The position numbers and the translations under genes are program-made. From positions 1-49,023 of the forward strand of contig CALPMT020000022.1 of NCBI GenBank assembly GCA_943324745.2: a stretch of DNA of 49,023 nt, read 5' to 3'. Below, piece after piece: positions 1-8,325 of this stretch; positions within the stretch are counted from its first letter, which is position 1, and each line of letters begins with the position of its first letter. The DNA comes from Chitinophaga pinensis (GTDB lineage Bacteria; Bacteroidota; Bacteroidia; Flavobacteriales_D; Crocinitomicaceae). Under the pieces are notes generated by a model that saw only the letters and a program-made list of their open reading frames with translations, was not told where the DNA came from and ran no database searches.

Positions 1-714
1 AAAATTTCGTATATCATTCTCATATAATATGCTACCTTCTGAAAATGCATTTATATAAAAAAACACACCAGAATTTGTGTTTTTTCCTATTAATTTATTT
101 ACATGATGCTCATCTATATATGCTAAAATAAAATGATTCGGTAGGTTTACCCCATAAATCGGAATATTCAAAGATTGGGCAACATTACTATATAGAATAC
201 TTAAACTTAAAGGGTTTCCATGTTTTGTTTCTAATACAGTATTTAAATATGAATTCATTGGAGAATGATAATTTTTATTATCACCCTTAAATTTAAATTG
301 ATGGTAAAATACTTTATTCAGTATTTTTACTTTTTCGAATGCAGTTTGTTGATCTTTTATCTCCACCCATACTTTTTGACGTATTTCATCAATTTTCGAG
401 CGTAATAGTGACTCATTTATACCAGGGAATTGCCATTTACTTATAGACATCCATGCGTCTATTAAATTAAAGTCTTTTGATTTTTTCCATGAACTTAGTT
501 CAGATTTAATTACATTTAATTGAATTTCATGAGTGATTTGTTCGATTTTTTCTTGATGTATATAACTCAATTCCTGATTTTCCCAAGCAGTCTCTAATAA
601 TGGTATTATTTCTTCACCAAATGATAGGATTTTTGTTGTTACATGTGCTATTATTTCTTCATCAGAGTCATCGAGAAGATTTATCAATGCAAATATGGAA
701 TCTTTGTTCAACAT
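1..714 (-). CDS. SirB1-family transglutaminase-like protein, 3' end outside window
   Basis: Reading the minus strand from the ATG at 714 gives 238 codons open to the left edge, so the C-terminus is missing. The segment around residues 130-205 has the SirB1 N-terminal/Transglut_core2 pattern: a PMNSYLNTVLE stretch, then HGNPLSLSILY, then IPIYGVNLPNHFILAY. In the family this is a transglutaminase-like fold. SirB1-type proteins often lack a complete Cys-His-Asp triad, and I see no clear nucleophilic Cys here, so an enzymatic role is not supported. Residues 1-40 look like a HEAT/armadillo-type helical lead-in. The gene is 78 bp downstream of moxR on the same strand but has its own -7 motif, so it is probably a separate unit. 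There is no signal peptide, so it is probably cytoplasmic. Family assignment is fairly sure; function is unknown. Confidence 0.75.
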   Translation of the reverse strand, partial: MLNKDSIFALINLLDDSDEEIIAHVTTKILSFGEEIIPLLETAWENQELSYIHQEKIEQITHEIQLNVIKSELSSWKKSKDFNLIDAWMSISKWQFPGINESLLRSKIDEIRQKVWVEIKDQQTAFEKVKILNKVFYHQFKFKGDNKNYHSPMNSYLNTVLETKHGNPLSLSILYSNVAQSLNIPIYGVNLPNHFILAYIDEHHVNKLIGKNTNSGVFFYINAFSEGSILYENDIRNF

Positions 715-717
715 ATT

Positions 718-726
718 GCAAAAGTA
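718..726 (-). promoter_or_regulatory. -7 promoter element of the SirB1-like gene
   Basis: On the minus strand the sequence is TACTTTTGC, an exact match to the Bacteroidota TAnnTTTG element. It is followed by AAT and then the ATG at 714. Only 3 nt separate motif and start codon, so the transcript should begin at or next to the ATG (leaderless). I see no TTG -33 box at the usual distance. Confidence 0.6.
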
Positions 727-792
727 ATATCATTCAACTTTATATTGAACTCGATATTTATTACTTATAAAAGTGTATATGTTAATTGAGAA

Positions 793-1746
793 TTAAAATA
801 AAGATTCTATGATTTTGTCCATAGTATATCCTTCAGCTTCTGCTCGATAATTTCTAACTAACCTGTGTCGTAATATAGGTTTAGCAACAGCTTGTACATC
901 TTCAATATCAGGAGATAATTTCCCTTTTAATACTGCATGACATTTTGCTCCGACTATTAAAAATTGTGAGGCACGTGGACCAGCTCCCCATGAGATATAA
1001 TCTTTTGAAATTTGTGTAGAAAATTGATTTTCTTTTCTTGTTTTAGACACTAGTTGAACAGCATATTCCAATACATGATCACTTACTGGTATTTTACGAA
1101 TTAAATTTTGATACAAAATAATTTGTTCAGCGGTTAGAACCTTATTTACATTTATTTCATTATCTTCAGTTGTAGATCTTATAATAGCTAATTCCTCCGT
1201 GTAGCTTGGGTAATCCACCCATATATTAAACATAAATCTATCCAGTTGAGCTTCTGGCAGGGGATAAGTACCTTCTTGCTCTATTGGGTTTTGTGTAGCT
1301 AAAACAAAAAATGGATTTGGTAAACGATGCGTAATACCTGTTGCTGTTACAGATTTTTCTTGCATTGCTTCAAGTAAAGCAGCTTGTGTTTTTGGTGGCG
1401 TACGATTAATTTCATCAGCTAAAACGATATTACTGAAGAGAGGACCTTTTATAAATTTAAATGTTTTGTTTTCATCTAAAATTTCTGATCCGATAATATC
1501 AGAAGGCATTAGATCAGGAGTAAATTGAATACGGTTAAAATCTAGACCTAATGTTTGTGCTATGGTATTTACTAATAAAGTTTTTGCTAATCCTGGTACA
1601 CCTATTAGTAATGCATGACTTCTTGAGAAAATTGAAATTAATACTTGATCAACAACTTCATCTTGACCGATGATAATTTTATGAATTTCATTTTTTAATC
1701 GTTGATAATCCTCAACTAACTTTTGTGCCAATTCTACATCACCCAT
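793..1746 (-). CDS. MoxR-family AAA+ ATPase
   Basis: This 317-residue protein is the usual length for MoxR ATPases, chaperone-like AAA+ proteins that remodel or insert cofactors into partner complexes. Walker A is the family variant GVPGLAKT (about residue 53), Walker B is NIVLADEINR (about 105), sensor 1 is ATQNP (about 150), and the PEAQLDRF segment (about 165) carries the arginine finger. The C-terminal helical lid (GPRAS through RHRLVRNYRAEAEG) is intact. It is the last gene of the guaB-isomerase-SurA-MoxR operon, 8 bp after the SurA-like gene. MoxR genes often sit before a DUF58/von Willebrand factor gene; none follows here, and the next gene belongs to the SirB1 family. Linkage to two periplasmic isomerases suggests a role in envelope protein quality control, but this is inference. 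Confidence 0.92.
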   Translation of the reverse strand: MGDVELAQKLVEDYQRLKNEIHKIIIGQDEVVDQVLISIFSRSHALLIGVPGLAKTLLVNTIAQTLGLDFNRIQFTPDLMPSDIIGSEILDENKTFKFIKGPLFSNIVLADEINRTPPKTQAALLEAMQEKSVTATGITHRLPNPFFVLATQNPIEQEGTYPLPEAQLDRFMFNIWVDYPSYTEELAIIRSTTEDNEINVNKVLTAEQIILYQNLIRKIPVSDHVLEYAVQLVSKTRKENQFSTQISKDYISWGAGPRASQFLIVGAKCHAVLKGKLSPDIEDVQAVAKPILRHRLVRNYRAEAEGYTMDKIIESLF

Positions 1747-1754
1747 AATTCAAC

Positions 1755-3098
1755 TTAATTTGTTTTCCAAGAATATTTAAAGTTACAATTTTCATATTCT
1801 TTATCAATTCGAATATAGGCATTTCCAATTTTAGATTTTATCCATTTAGAAAGTATTTTTTCTTTTTTGTCATTTTCTGTAGCTCGCTGAATTAATGTGT
1901 AATCTTGCTCCAAATTTGCCTTGTGTGGACCTATACGATTCATTAATCTAACAATGCGAATACCTTGTTTCTTTTCATTGAAATCAAAATATAAACTTGG
2001 AGAAGTTAAATCTCCTGTGTTTAAGGAGTTTGTTAATATAAAGATTTGTTGATCAATTTGATTTAAATCTTCCATGCTCCATCCTTGTTCTCCAGTTAAT
2101 GGATTTGTAATGATTCCTTTATTGTGACGGGTGTTATTATCATTGGAATAAGACAATACAGCTTGTTCCCAGTTTAATTGATTTTGTTTTAATTTTGAGA
2201 AACATTCTTCCATTTTTGTACTAGCATCGGTTAAACTTTGACGATTAAATTCAGGTACTAATAAGATATGTCTACAAGTATAATCATCTCCTTTACGATC
2301 CAATAGTTGAACAACATGATATCCATAGTCAGTTTCAAAGATATTACTAATTTCTCCGGGCTTTAATCCAAATACTGCAGCTTCAAACTGCGGCACCATC
2401 ATACCTCTTGACGCTGTCATTTGGCCACCCTGTGAAGCGCTTCCGGGATCTTGAGAGTGGATTCTTGCTTGAGTTTCAAAACTTTTACCTTTCATTATCT
2501 CTTCTCGGATATCCTTTAGTTTGTTGATCGTTATTTGTCTGTCATCTTGTGTTATTTTCGGGAAAATTACAATTTGTTGTATACTTATTTTTGCATTAAT
2601 ATAAGGTATACTGTCTTTATTTAAATTTTGATAATACTCTTCTATTTCTTTAGGAGTTATACTGCTTGATCCCGTGATTTGTCTTTGCATCTCTTCAGTC
2701 ATCAATCTTTTTTTAATCAATGGTCGAAATTCATTTTTTATTTGTGTTACAGTCTTGTTATAAAACTCCTCCATCTTTTGTCTTCCACCGATCTGTTGTT
2801 CGATTACGCGAATACGATTTTCCATTTCACCATCAACATGTGTATCTGTAATTTTTATACTATCCAATTCTGCTTGATTTAAAAATAGATTTTGCACTAG
2901 CAGTTTTTCTAATAATTCACAATTTAAAGTTTCTGAATTTATTTTAATACTATCCAATTCTTGTGTTCTTTGTGAATCTATATCAGATTGTAATATTACA
3001 TTTTCCCCTATCTGAGCAACAATTTTATCTAAAATTATCGTTTGGTGTTGAGCAAATATTTGTGATGTTATAAATACTAGGAAAATTGTAACTTTCAT
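1755..3098 (-). CDS. SurA-like periplasmic peptidylprolyl isomerase
   Basis: This 447-residue parvulin-type (PpiC/SurA) isomerase and chaperone is predicted to assist folding of outer-membrane proteins. An N-terminal signal peptide (KVTIFLVFITSQIFAQ) exports it. Residues 20-150 form the SurA N-terminal chaperone helices (DKIVAQIGENVILQSDID). The first parvulin domain (about 165-265) is intact, with QDPGSASQGG, FEAAVFGLKPGEISNIFET and YGYHVVQLLDR. A second parvulin-like segment begins at CRHILLVPEF but lacks the usual GG..G and YGFHI signature, so it is probably non-catalytic. It lies 18 bp downstream of another isomerase gene and 8 bp upstream of moxR, so all are probably co-transcribed from the guaB promoter. 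I did not assign surA as a symbol because Bacteroidota carry several paralogues. Confidence 0.88.
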   Translation of the reverse strand: MKVTIFLVFITSQIFAQHQTIILDKIVAQIGENVILQSDIDSQRTQELDSIKINSETLNCELLEKLLVQNLFLNQAELDSIKITDTHVDGEMENRIRVIEQQIGGRQKMEEFYNKTVTQIKNEFRPLIKKRLMTEEMQRQITGSSSITPKEIEEYYQNLNKDSIPYINAKISIQQIVIFPKITQDDRQITINKLKDIREEIMKGKSFETQARIHSQDPGSASQGGQMTASRGMMVPQFEAAVFGLKPGEISNIFETDYGYHVVQLLDRKGDDYTCRHILLVPEFNRQSLTDASTKMEECFSKLKQNQLNWEQAVLSYSNDNNTRHNKGIITNPLTGEQGWSMEDLNQIDQQIFILTNSLNTGDLTSPSLYFDFNEKKQGIRIVRLMNRIGPHKANLEQDYTLIQRATENDKKEKILSKWIKSKIGNAYIRIDKEYENCNFKYSWKTN

Positions 3099-3116
3099 GA
3101 TTTAAAATATAATAAA

Positions 3117-5072
3117 TTAATTAGAATTTAGAGAGTATATAATTTTCTCATTAATAGTAAACGTATATTTTTTAGCTAACTCATTTAGCCATTCTTGTTC
3201 TAAATAATTTTGGTAATCAGAAGTAATCAATCCTTTTGCGTCTATAAGTAATTTTGGTCCTGCTGGTATTAATTGACTAACTTTAATTACATAATATTTT
3301 CCACTAAATTCATAAATTGGATTAGTACCTAATTTAAATGATCTTCCTTTTAAATATGAGATATCATTTATTTCATATTTATTAGTTTTAACTTTTAAAT
3401 TTAATTCGGATTTCTGGTTTAATTTTGCAATGATATGTTTAGATGTTATAGTGTCATTTTTTAACATTTTCACAACTTGATTCGCAATTGATTTATCTAT
3501 ACATTCATAAATCATAGCATCTATCCTATCTTTCCATTGATAATTTACCTTGTGATTTTCATAGAATTTTTTCAGTCCTAAGGTGTCCTTATTAGCTTTA
3601 TTCCAGACCTTATCAGTCATAATTTCGTATAGTAATACACCATCATGATATTCTTGCATTAATGCTTTAAATTCAGGATATTTTTTTTCTAACTGAGAGT
3701 CTTCGTACTTTAAAATCTCTGAAGATACCCAAGCATTATACTGTTTAGTTATTAACTCTTTGTTGTTTGTTTTTACAACATTTCTATAATTAACTATTAG
3801 GTAATTAGCAAATTGTTGTTGTGTGTAATTTTGGCCATTCAAAGTAAATAAGGTATTGTCTTTTTTCAATTTTATTGCGTTCCATTTACCTTTGAAATAA
3901 TTAGAGTCTATATTTTTAATAAACCATTTTAATTCTTTAGCGCTTAAATCGTTAAAGTTGTATTCAAGTTTCAATCTGTTAATTAAAACTGTTTGTGTTT
4001 TTTTAGAACGATCATCTCGATTTACTTTTGATTGTAGATCTTTTTTCATGGATTCAAATGAAGCTAAAGAACTTATTTCTAGTCTTTTTATAATATGAAA
4101 TCCATAATCAGTTTGTAATGGTAATGAAAAATCACCATTATTTTTTAGTTGAAAAGCAACTTCTTCGAATTCAGGAACCATACGTGTTGTAGTCCCACTT
4201 CCAAATTCAGGAAGCTTACCTCCTTTTTCACTAGATCCAGGGTCATCAGAGAAGTTCATTGCTAAATCTTCAAATTTTTCACCAGCAACTAATTTTGTGT
4301 GAATTTCATCAATTTTCTTTTTTGCTGCAGATATATCTTCTTGGTCAGCATCACGTTTTACTGAAATCATAATGTGAGCAGCTTTCATAATTCCTCGTGC
4401 AGGTCTTTGATCGACAACTTTAAGAATATGATATCCAAATCTTGTTTTCACAATTGTTGACAGTTGTCCTATTGGCGTATTAAAAGCAGCTTCTTCGAAT
4501 GGAAAAACCATTTGAAATGCAGTGAAATAACCTAAATCTCCAGCGTTTGATTGTGCAGATGGATCTTCTGAAAGTTCTCTAGCTAATTTAGAAAATTCTT
4601 CACCAGCTTCAATTCGTTTTTTAATTGCTAATATTTTGTTATATGCTTTCAACGTATCCTCAGGTGATGAGTTTCCTTCTAAACGAATTAGAATATGTGA
4701 TGCTTTAATTTCTTTTTGTAATCGATTGTATGCCTCTTCTATTACTTTTTGGTTCTCTTGTCTGTCTATTAAATATGGCGTAGACAATGTTTTTCTATAA
4801 CCTTGTAATTCTTTTTTTAATTTCGGGAGCGTGTCATAGCCTAAAGTTTCGGCTTCTAGCACTTTTAGTTTAAATTTCTTGAATAATTCTAAATATTCGT
4901 CTATTGATTTTTTATCGAATTTAGGTTGTTGATTATTTTTTAAATAAATCTGAAGAAATTCTGTTTTTGAAATTTTTTTATTGTTGACTTCAATAACATA
5001 ATCTTTTTCCTGTGCTTTTGCACTTATAAGTGCAAAAGCACAGGAAATTAAAATTAGAATTTTTTTTTTCAT
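3117..5072 (-). CDS. Exported peptidylprolyl isomerase with two parvulin domains
   Basis: This 651-residue protein has a signal peptide (KKKILILISCAFALISAKAQ, predicted cleavage after SAKA). It has two consecutive PpiC parvulin domains: about residues 120-225 (KASHILIRLEG, SEDPSAQSNAGDLGYF, FGYHILKVVD) and 228-335 (KAAHIMISVK, SDDPGSSEKGGKLPEFG, YGFHIIKRLE). A long C-terminal region (about 340-650), rich in lysine and tyrosine, is probably a substrate-binding or PpiD/SurA-like helical part. It should act in the periplasm on outer-membrane or secreted proteins. The start is fixed by the signal peptide and by only 1 bp separating it from guaB upstream, so it has no promoter of its own. An odd feature is that codons 9-23 are built from a perfect 42-bp palindrome, annotated separately. 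Confidence 0.9.
   Translation of the reverse strand: MKKKILILISCAFALISAKAQEKDYVIEVNNKKISKTEFLQIYLKNNQQPKFDKKSIDEYLELFKKFKLKVLEAETLGYDTLPKLKKELQGYRKTLSTPYLIDRQENQKVIEEAYNRLQKEIKASHILIRLEGNSSPEDTLKAYNKILAIKKRIEAGEEFSKLARELSEDPSAQSNAGDLGYFTAFQMVFPFEEAAFNTPIGQLSTIVKTRFGYHILKVVDQRPARGIMKAAHIMISVKRDADQEDISAAKKKIDEIHTKLVAGEKFEDLAMNFSDDPGSSEKGGKLPEFGSGTTTRMVPEFEEVAFQLKNNGDFSLPLQTDYGFHIIKRLEISSLASFESMKKDLQSKVNRDDRSKKTQTVLINRLKLEYNFNDLSAKELKWFIKNIDSNYFKGKWNAIKLKKDNTLFTLNGQNYTQQQFANYLIVNYRNVVKTNNKELITKQYNAWVSSEILKYEDSQLEKKYPEFKALMQEYHDGVLLYEIMTDKVWNKANKDTLGLKKFYENHKVNYQWKDRIDAMIYECIDKSIANQVVKMLKNDTITSKHIIAKLNQKSELNLKVKTNKYEINDISYLKGRSFKLGTNPIYEFSGKYYVIKVSQLIPAGPKLLIDAKGLITSDYQNYLEQEWLNELAKKYTFTINEKIIYSLNSN
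5006..5047. repeat. Perfect 42-bp palindrome inside signal-peptide codons
   Basis: Every base from 5006 pairs with its partner to 5047 (21 bp per arm, no spacer; centre TTATAA between 5026 and 5027). The first mismatch is at 5005/5048. It lies wholly inside the isomerase gene at about +26 to +67 of the coding sequence and encodes the end of the signal peptide and its cleavage site. In mRNA it would form a stem of roughly 19 bp with a minimal loop shortly after the start codon. Confidence 0.97.
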
Positions 5073-5073
5073 A

Positions 5074-6546
5074 TTATCTTATACTATAGTTAGGAGCCTC
5101 TCTTGTAATTGTGATATCATGAGGATGAGATTCTTTCATACCTGCATTTGTTATTCTTACAAATTCTGCACCTTTTAATCTATCAATAGTTGGTGCTCCA
5201 CAATACCCCATTCCTGAACGTAGTCCTCCAGCAATTTGGTAGATTACTTCCACTAAATTCCCTTTATATGGTACTCGGCCAGAAATTCCTTCGGGAACTA
5301 ATTTTTTTACGTCATCTTCATTATCTTGGAAATAACGATCTTTTGAACCTTTTTGCATAGCCTCTAATGAACCCATTCCCCTATATGATTTAAATTTTCT
5401 ACCTTCATAGATAATTGTGTCGCCTGGAGACTCTTCAACACCTGCAAACATAGAACCAACCATTACAGTGTCTGCTCCTGCAGCAATCGCTTTTACAATA
5501 TCACCTGTGTAACGAATACCACCATCTGCAATTACAGGCACTCCGGTCCCTTCTAAAGCCAATGCTACTTCATTTACAGCTGTTAATTGTGGGACACCTA
5601 CACCTGCAATTATACGTGTTGTACATATTGATCCAGGGCCTATACCTACCTTAACTGCATCTGCTCCTGCCTCTACTAAATATATTGCGGCTTCAGGTGT
5701 TGCGATATTTCCAACAACAACTTGTAAGGTATTGTATTTTGATTTTACTTCTTTTAATTTCCCCACAACGCCTTCAGTGTGACCATGAGCTGTGTCTATT
5801 ATAATTGCATCGACTCCTGCATCGACTAAAGCATCGACTCGATCTATCGTATCATGAGTAACTCCAACAGCTGCTGCTACTCGTAATCGTCCAAAAGAAT
5901 CTTTGCAGGAATTTGGGTATTGTTTAACTTTTATTATGTCTCTATAAGTTATTAACCCAACTAATTTATTATGGACATCTACGACAGGTAATTTTTCGAT
6001 TTTATTAGCTTGTAAAATGCCTTCAGCAGTAGTTAAATCAGTTGTATCATTGGCTGTAACTATGTTAGAACATGTCATTACCTCCTTAATCGGTCTATCA
6101 TTTACTTTTTCAAATCTTAAATCACGATTGGTAACAATACCTTTTAAGATTTTGTGTTCATCAACTACAGGAATTCCCCCAATTTTGTTTTCTTTCATAA
6201 GTTTAAGTGCGTCACCTACAGACGCATTTTCTGAAAGTGTCACTGGATCTAGTATCATCCCGCTTTCAGAACGTTTAACCTTACGAACTTCCAAAGCTTG
6301 TTCAGCAATTGACATGTTTTTATGAATAACACCAATTCCTCCTTGTTGAGCAATTGCAATCGCTAATTGCGATTCAGTCACTGTATCCATTGCCGCAGAG
6401 ATGATTGGTGTATTTAAATCAATGTTTCTTGTAAATTTTGTTTTTAAAGAAACATCTTTTGGTAAAACTTTGGAAAATGCTGGGACTAGCAAAACATCAT
6501 CGAACGTTAATCCTTCACGAACTTTGTTGAGGTTTGATAAAGACAT
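5074..6546 (-). CDS. guaB: Inosine-5'-monophosphate dehydrogenase
   Basis: GuaB oxidises IMP to XMP with NAD+, the committed step of guanine nucleotide synthesis, in the cytosol. The 490 residues match the family length. The N-terminal TIM-barrel half starts with [14 protein letters not shown]. Two CBS domains follow (about residues 95-210: [21 protein letters not shown], then [17 protein letters not shown]). The catalytic loop [10 protein letters not shown] holds the active-site cysteine (about 303). [21 protein letters not shown] is the phosphate-binding part, and [10 protein letters not shown] leads into the flap. All key motifs are present. A TAnnTTTG promoter lies about 27 bp upstream, and the gene heads an operon with two isomerases and moxR (gap of 1 bp to the next gene), so purine synthesis and envelope folding genes share a transcript. 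Confidence 0.98.
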   Translation of the reverse strand: MSLSNLNKVREGLTFDDVLLVPAFSKVLPKDVSLKTKFTRNIDLNTPIISAAMDTVTESQLAIAIAQQGGIGVIHKNMSIAEQALEVRKVKRSESGMILDPVTLSENASVGDALKLMKENKIGGIPVVDEHKILKGIVTNRDLRFEKVNDRPIKEVMTCSNIVTANDTTDLTTAEGILQANKIEKLPVVDVHNKLVGLITYRDIIKVKQYPNSCKDSFGRLRVAAAVGVTHDTIDRVDALVDAGVDAIIIDTAHGHTEGVVGKLKEVKSKYNTLQVVVGNIATPEAAIYLVEAGADAVKVGIGPGSICTTRIIAGVGVPQLTAVNEVALALEGTGVPVIADGGIRYTGDIVKAIAAGADTVMVGSMFAGVEESPGDTIIYEGRKFKSYRGMGSLEAMQKGSKDRYFQDNEDDVKKLVPEGISGRVPYKGNLVEVIYQIAGGLRSGMGYCGAPTIDRLKGAEFVRITNAGMKESHPHDITITREAPNYSIR

Positions 6547-6573
6547 AGAACCTATATTAAATATAAAATTCTT

Positions 6574-6582
6574 GCAAATTTA
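6574..6582 (-). promoter_or_regulatory. -7 promoter element of the guaB operon
   Basis: The minus strand reads TAAATTTGC, matching TAnnTTTG, and ends 27 nt before the guaB ATG. It is the only good promoter candidate for the four-gene operon down to moxR. No clear TTG -33 box is visible. Confidence 0.55.
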
Positions 6583-6666
6583 TTAATAATTCTCATCATT
6601 TTTGGATTTTAACAATTATTAAATGAAAAACAATGTAATATTGTGACATAATTGAATTAATATAAA

Positions 6667-7287
6667 ATGAAGCGAATTATTTTATTGTTGTTTTTTGTTG
6701 CTAATTATGCGTTTAGCCAGAATACTGAAAAATCGTTAATACAATTAACAGGAGTAATAGTTTCTTCGGATAGTTTAGAAAATTTATCGTTCTCAACGGT
6801 TTTCCATAAAGGTTCTAAAAGAGGAACTGTTTCTGATTATTATGGTTATTTTTCTATTGTCGTTTTGCCAGGTGACACATTGTTATTTAAAAATTTTGGT
6901 TACAAAACATCTTCTTATATTGTTCCTGACACCTTAAAAGATGATCGTTATTCTATTATTCATGTTTTGCAAGCTGATTATAAAGAGTTACCAGCTGCAA
7001 TAATTTATCCTTGGCCATCCAGAGAAGCTTTTGCAAAGGCATTTTTGGAAATGCATCCTTATGATGATGCTTTGAGAAGGGCTCAAAAACAACTTTCTGG
7101 CGCAAATCTTGCTTTTATTGCGGCAAGTGTTTCTACAGATCCCGGATTGACTTACTCATGGCAGCAAAATCAGCAATTAACTAAAATTTACACAATGGGA
7201 CAAAGTCCAGTAAATAATTTATTTAATCCTGTTTCTTGGAATTCATTTATTAATTCTTGGAAGTCTGGTAAGTTAGGGAGAGAATAG
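6667..7287 (+). CDS. Exported protein with carboxypeptidase-regulatory-like domain
   Basis: This 206-residue protein starts with a signal peptide (KRIILLLFFVANYAFSQ). Residues 25-90 fit the CarboxypepD_reg-like beta-sandwich common in Bacteroidota: LTGVIVSSDSLENLSFSTVF, then KGSKRGTVSDYYGYFSIVVLPGD, then LLFKNFGYKTSSYIV. The rest (about 110-206) is predicted to be mostly helical, has no TonB-dependent barrel and matches nothing I recognise. It is much shorter than SusC-like receptors, so it is a stand-alone periplasmic or surface protein rather than a truncated receptor. Its stop codon at 7285-7287 directly abuts the stop of the convergent MORN-like gene. It is divergent from guaB over 120 bp. 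Function is unknown. Confidence 0.8.
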   Translation: MKRIILLLFFVANYAFSQNTEKSLIQLTGVIVSSDSLENLSFSTVFHKGSKRGTVSDYYGYFSIVVLPGDTLLFKNFGYKTSSYIVPDTLKDDRYSIIHVLQADYKELPAAIIYPWPSREAFAKAFLEMHPYDDALRRAQKQLSGANLAFIAASVSTDPGLTYSWQQNQQLTKIYTMGQSPVNNLFNPVSWNSFINSWKSGKLGRE

Positions 7288-8325
7288 TTATTTAGCTTCT
7301 TCTTCATTCTTATTTTTTGCTTTCTTTTTTTTCTTTGATTTATCTTCCTCAAGTTGAATCTCGTCATCTTCGGATTTTGACTCTTCTTTTTTAATGTCAG
7401 GAAAGGTTCTTATTTCTTTTCCTTTTTCATTGAATTCATGTTCTTCAAGTAGTAAACCTTTTTTGAAAAGAGATCTTATTTTCAATTTACGATTTGGATA
7501 ATATTCTTCAAACCATCCATCTTTTATACCTTTTTTATAGTTTTCTAGTGTTTGAACAAATCCTTGATAATAATAAGAAGTAAATGGTCCATTTTTAATA
7601 TCTGTTAGCCAATATTCCGTTCTTAAAAGCGTCCCATCATCATAATAATAGGTTAGCATTCCATCTTTTTTTCCATTTTTGTATGAAAGTTTTTCTATGA
7701 TCTTACCTTCTTTGTTATAGCTTATAAAATAACCATCTAAATTACCTTTTGAATAATTTATCGATCGTTTTATTTTACCTGAATTATAAAAAATTCGCTT
7801 ATATCCATTTAGTTGATCGTGTAGATAATTTTCAAATAATGTAGTATCACCTTTTCTGTTAAAGTATAAAAATTTACCGTGTTTTTGTCCAACTAAATAA
7901 TTCATTTCCCATGCCATCATATTTGTACTGTCATAATAATATGTCCATTTACCATTTTCGAATCCCTCTACATGTGTTCGAATTACCATCGGACATCCCG
8001 AAATGTATTTTGTTGTATCTGTTCCAACTTCTTTACCGTTTTGAAAAGTTATGAATCGTTCTCTAATTCCATTTTCATAACAGGTTTCGCATTTACCAGT
8101 ATATGGTTTACCTCCTGCGGACGAGATAAATGTTTTACTTCGTTCGTCAAATTCAATTTTTGCATTGCAGTCAACAACTCCAGGTGTTTTACCACATTGC
8201 CATTCTATATATTTTTGACCATTATTTAATTTGTCTTCATAACATTTTTTTTCGCCTTTTTGAGGTTGCCCAGAAGCAAAAAAATGAATGAATAATAAAT
8301 AAAAAAAAATATTTTTTTTTATCAT
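7288..8325 (-). CDS. Exported MORN/YwqK-like repeat protein
   Basis: This 345-residue protein has a signal peptide (KKNIFFYLLFIHFFASGQ). Residues 80-300 contain about eight to ten MORN-like repeats of the type YYDDGTLLRTEYWLTDIKNG, KNGKKDGMLTYYY and NGYKRIFYNSGKIKRSINYSKGNLDG. Two cysteine pairs (residues about 28/44 and 79/82, the second as CETC) may form disulfides or bind metal. The C-terminal 40 residues are almost only K, E, D and S (KKKKKAKNKNEEEAK), probably disordered. Databases call such proteins YwqK family antitoxin, but nothing here looks like a toxin-antitoxin pair. The start codon overlaps the stop of the upstream sugar dehydratase in an ATGA arrangement (8322-8325), indicating translational coupling. 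Function is unknown. Confidence 0.82.
   Translation of the reverse strand: MIKKNIFFYLLFIHFFASGQPQKGEKKCYEDKLNNGQKYIEWQCGKTPGVVDCNAKIEFDERSKTFISSAGGKPYTGKCETCYENGIRERFITFQNGKEVGTDTTKYISGCPMVIRTHVEGFENGKWTYYYDSTNMMAWEMNYLVGQKHGKFLYFNRKGDTTLFENYLHDQLNGYKRIFYNSGKIKRSINYSKGNLDGYFISYNKEGKIIEKLSYKNGKKDGMLTYYYDDGTLLRTEYWLTDIKNGPFTSYYYQGFVQTLENYKKGIKDGWFEEYYPNRKLKIRSLFKKGLLLEEHEFNEKGKEIRTFPDIKKEESKSEDDEIQLEEDKSKKKKKAKNKNEEEAK

Noticed and set aside
7288-8325. YwqK antitoxin, hence a toxin-antitoxin system
   Set aside because: The protein is exported, has only MORN-like repeats and is coupled to a sugar dehydratase; no toxin-like gene is adjacent.
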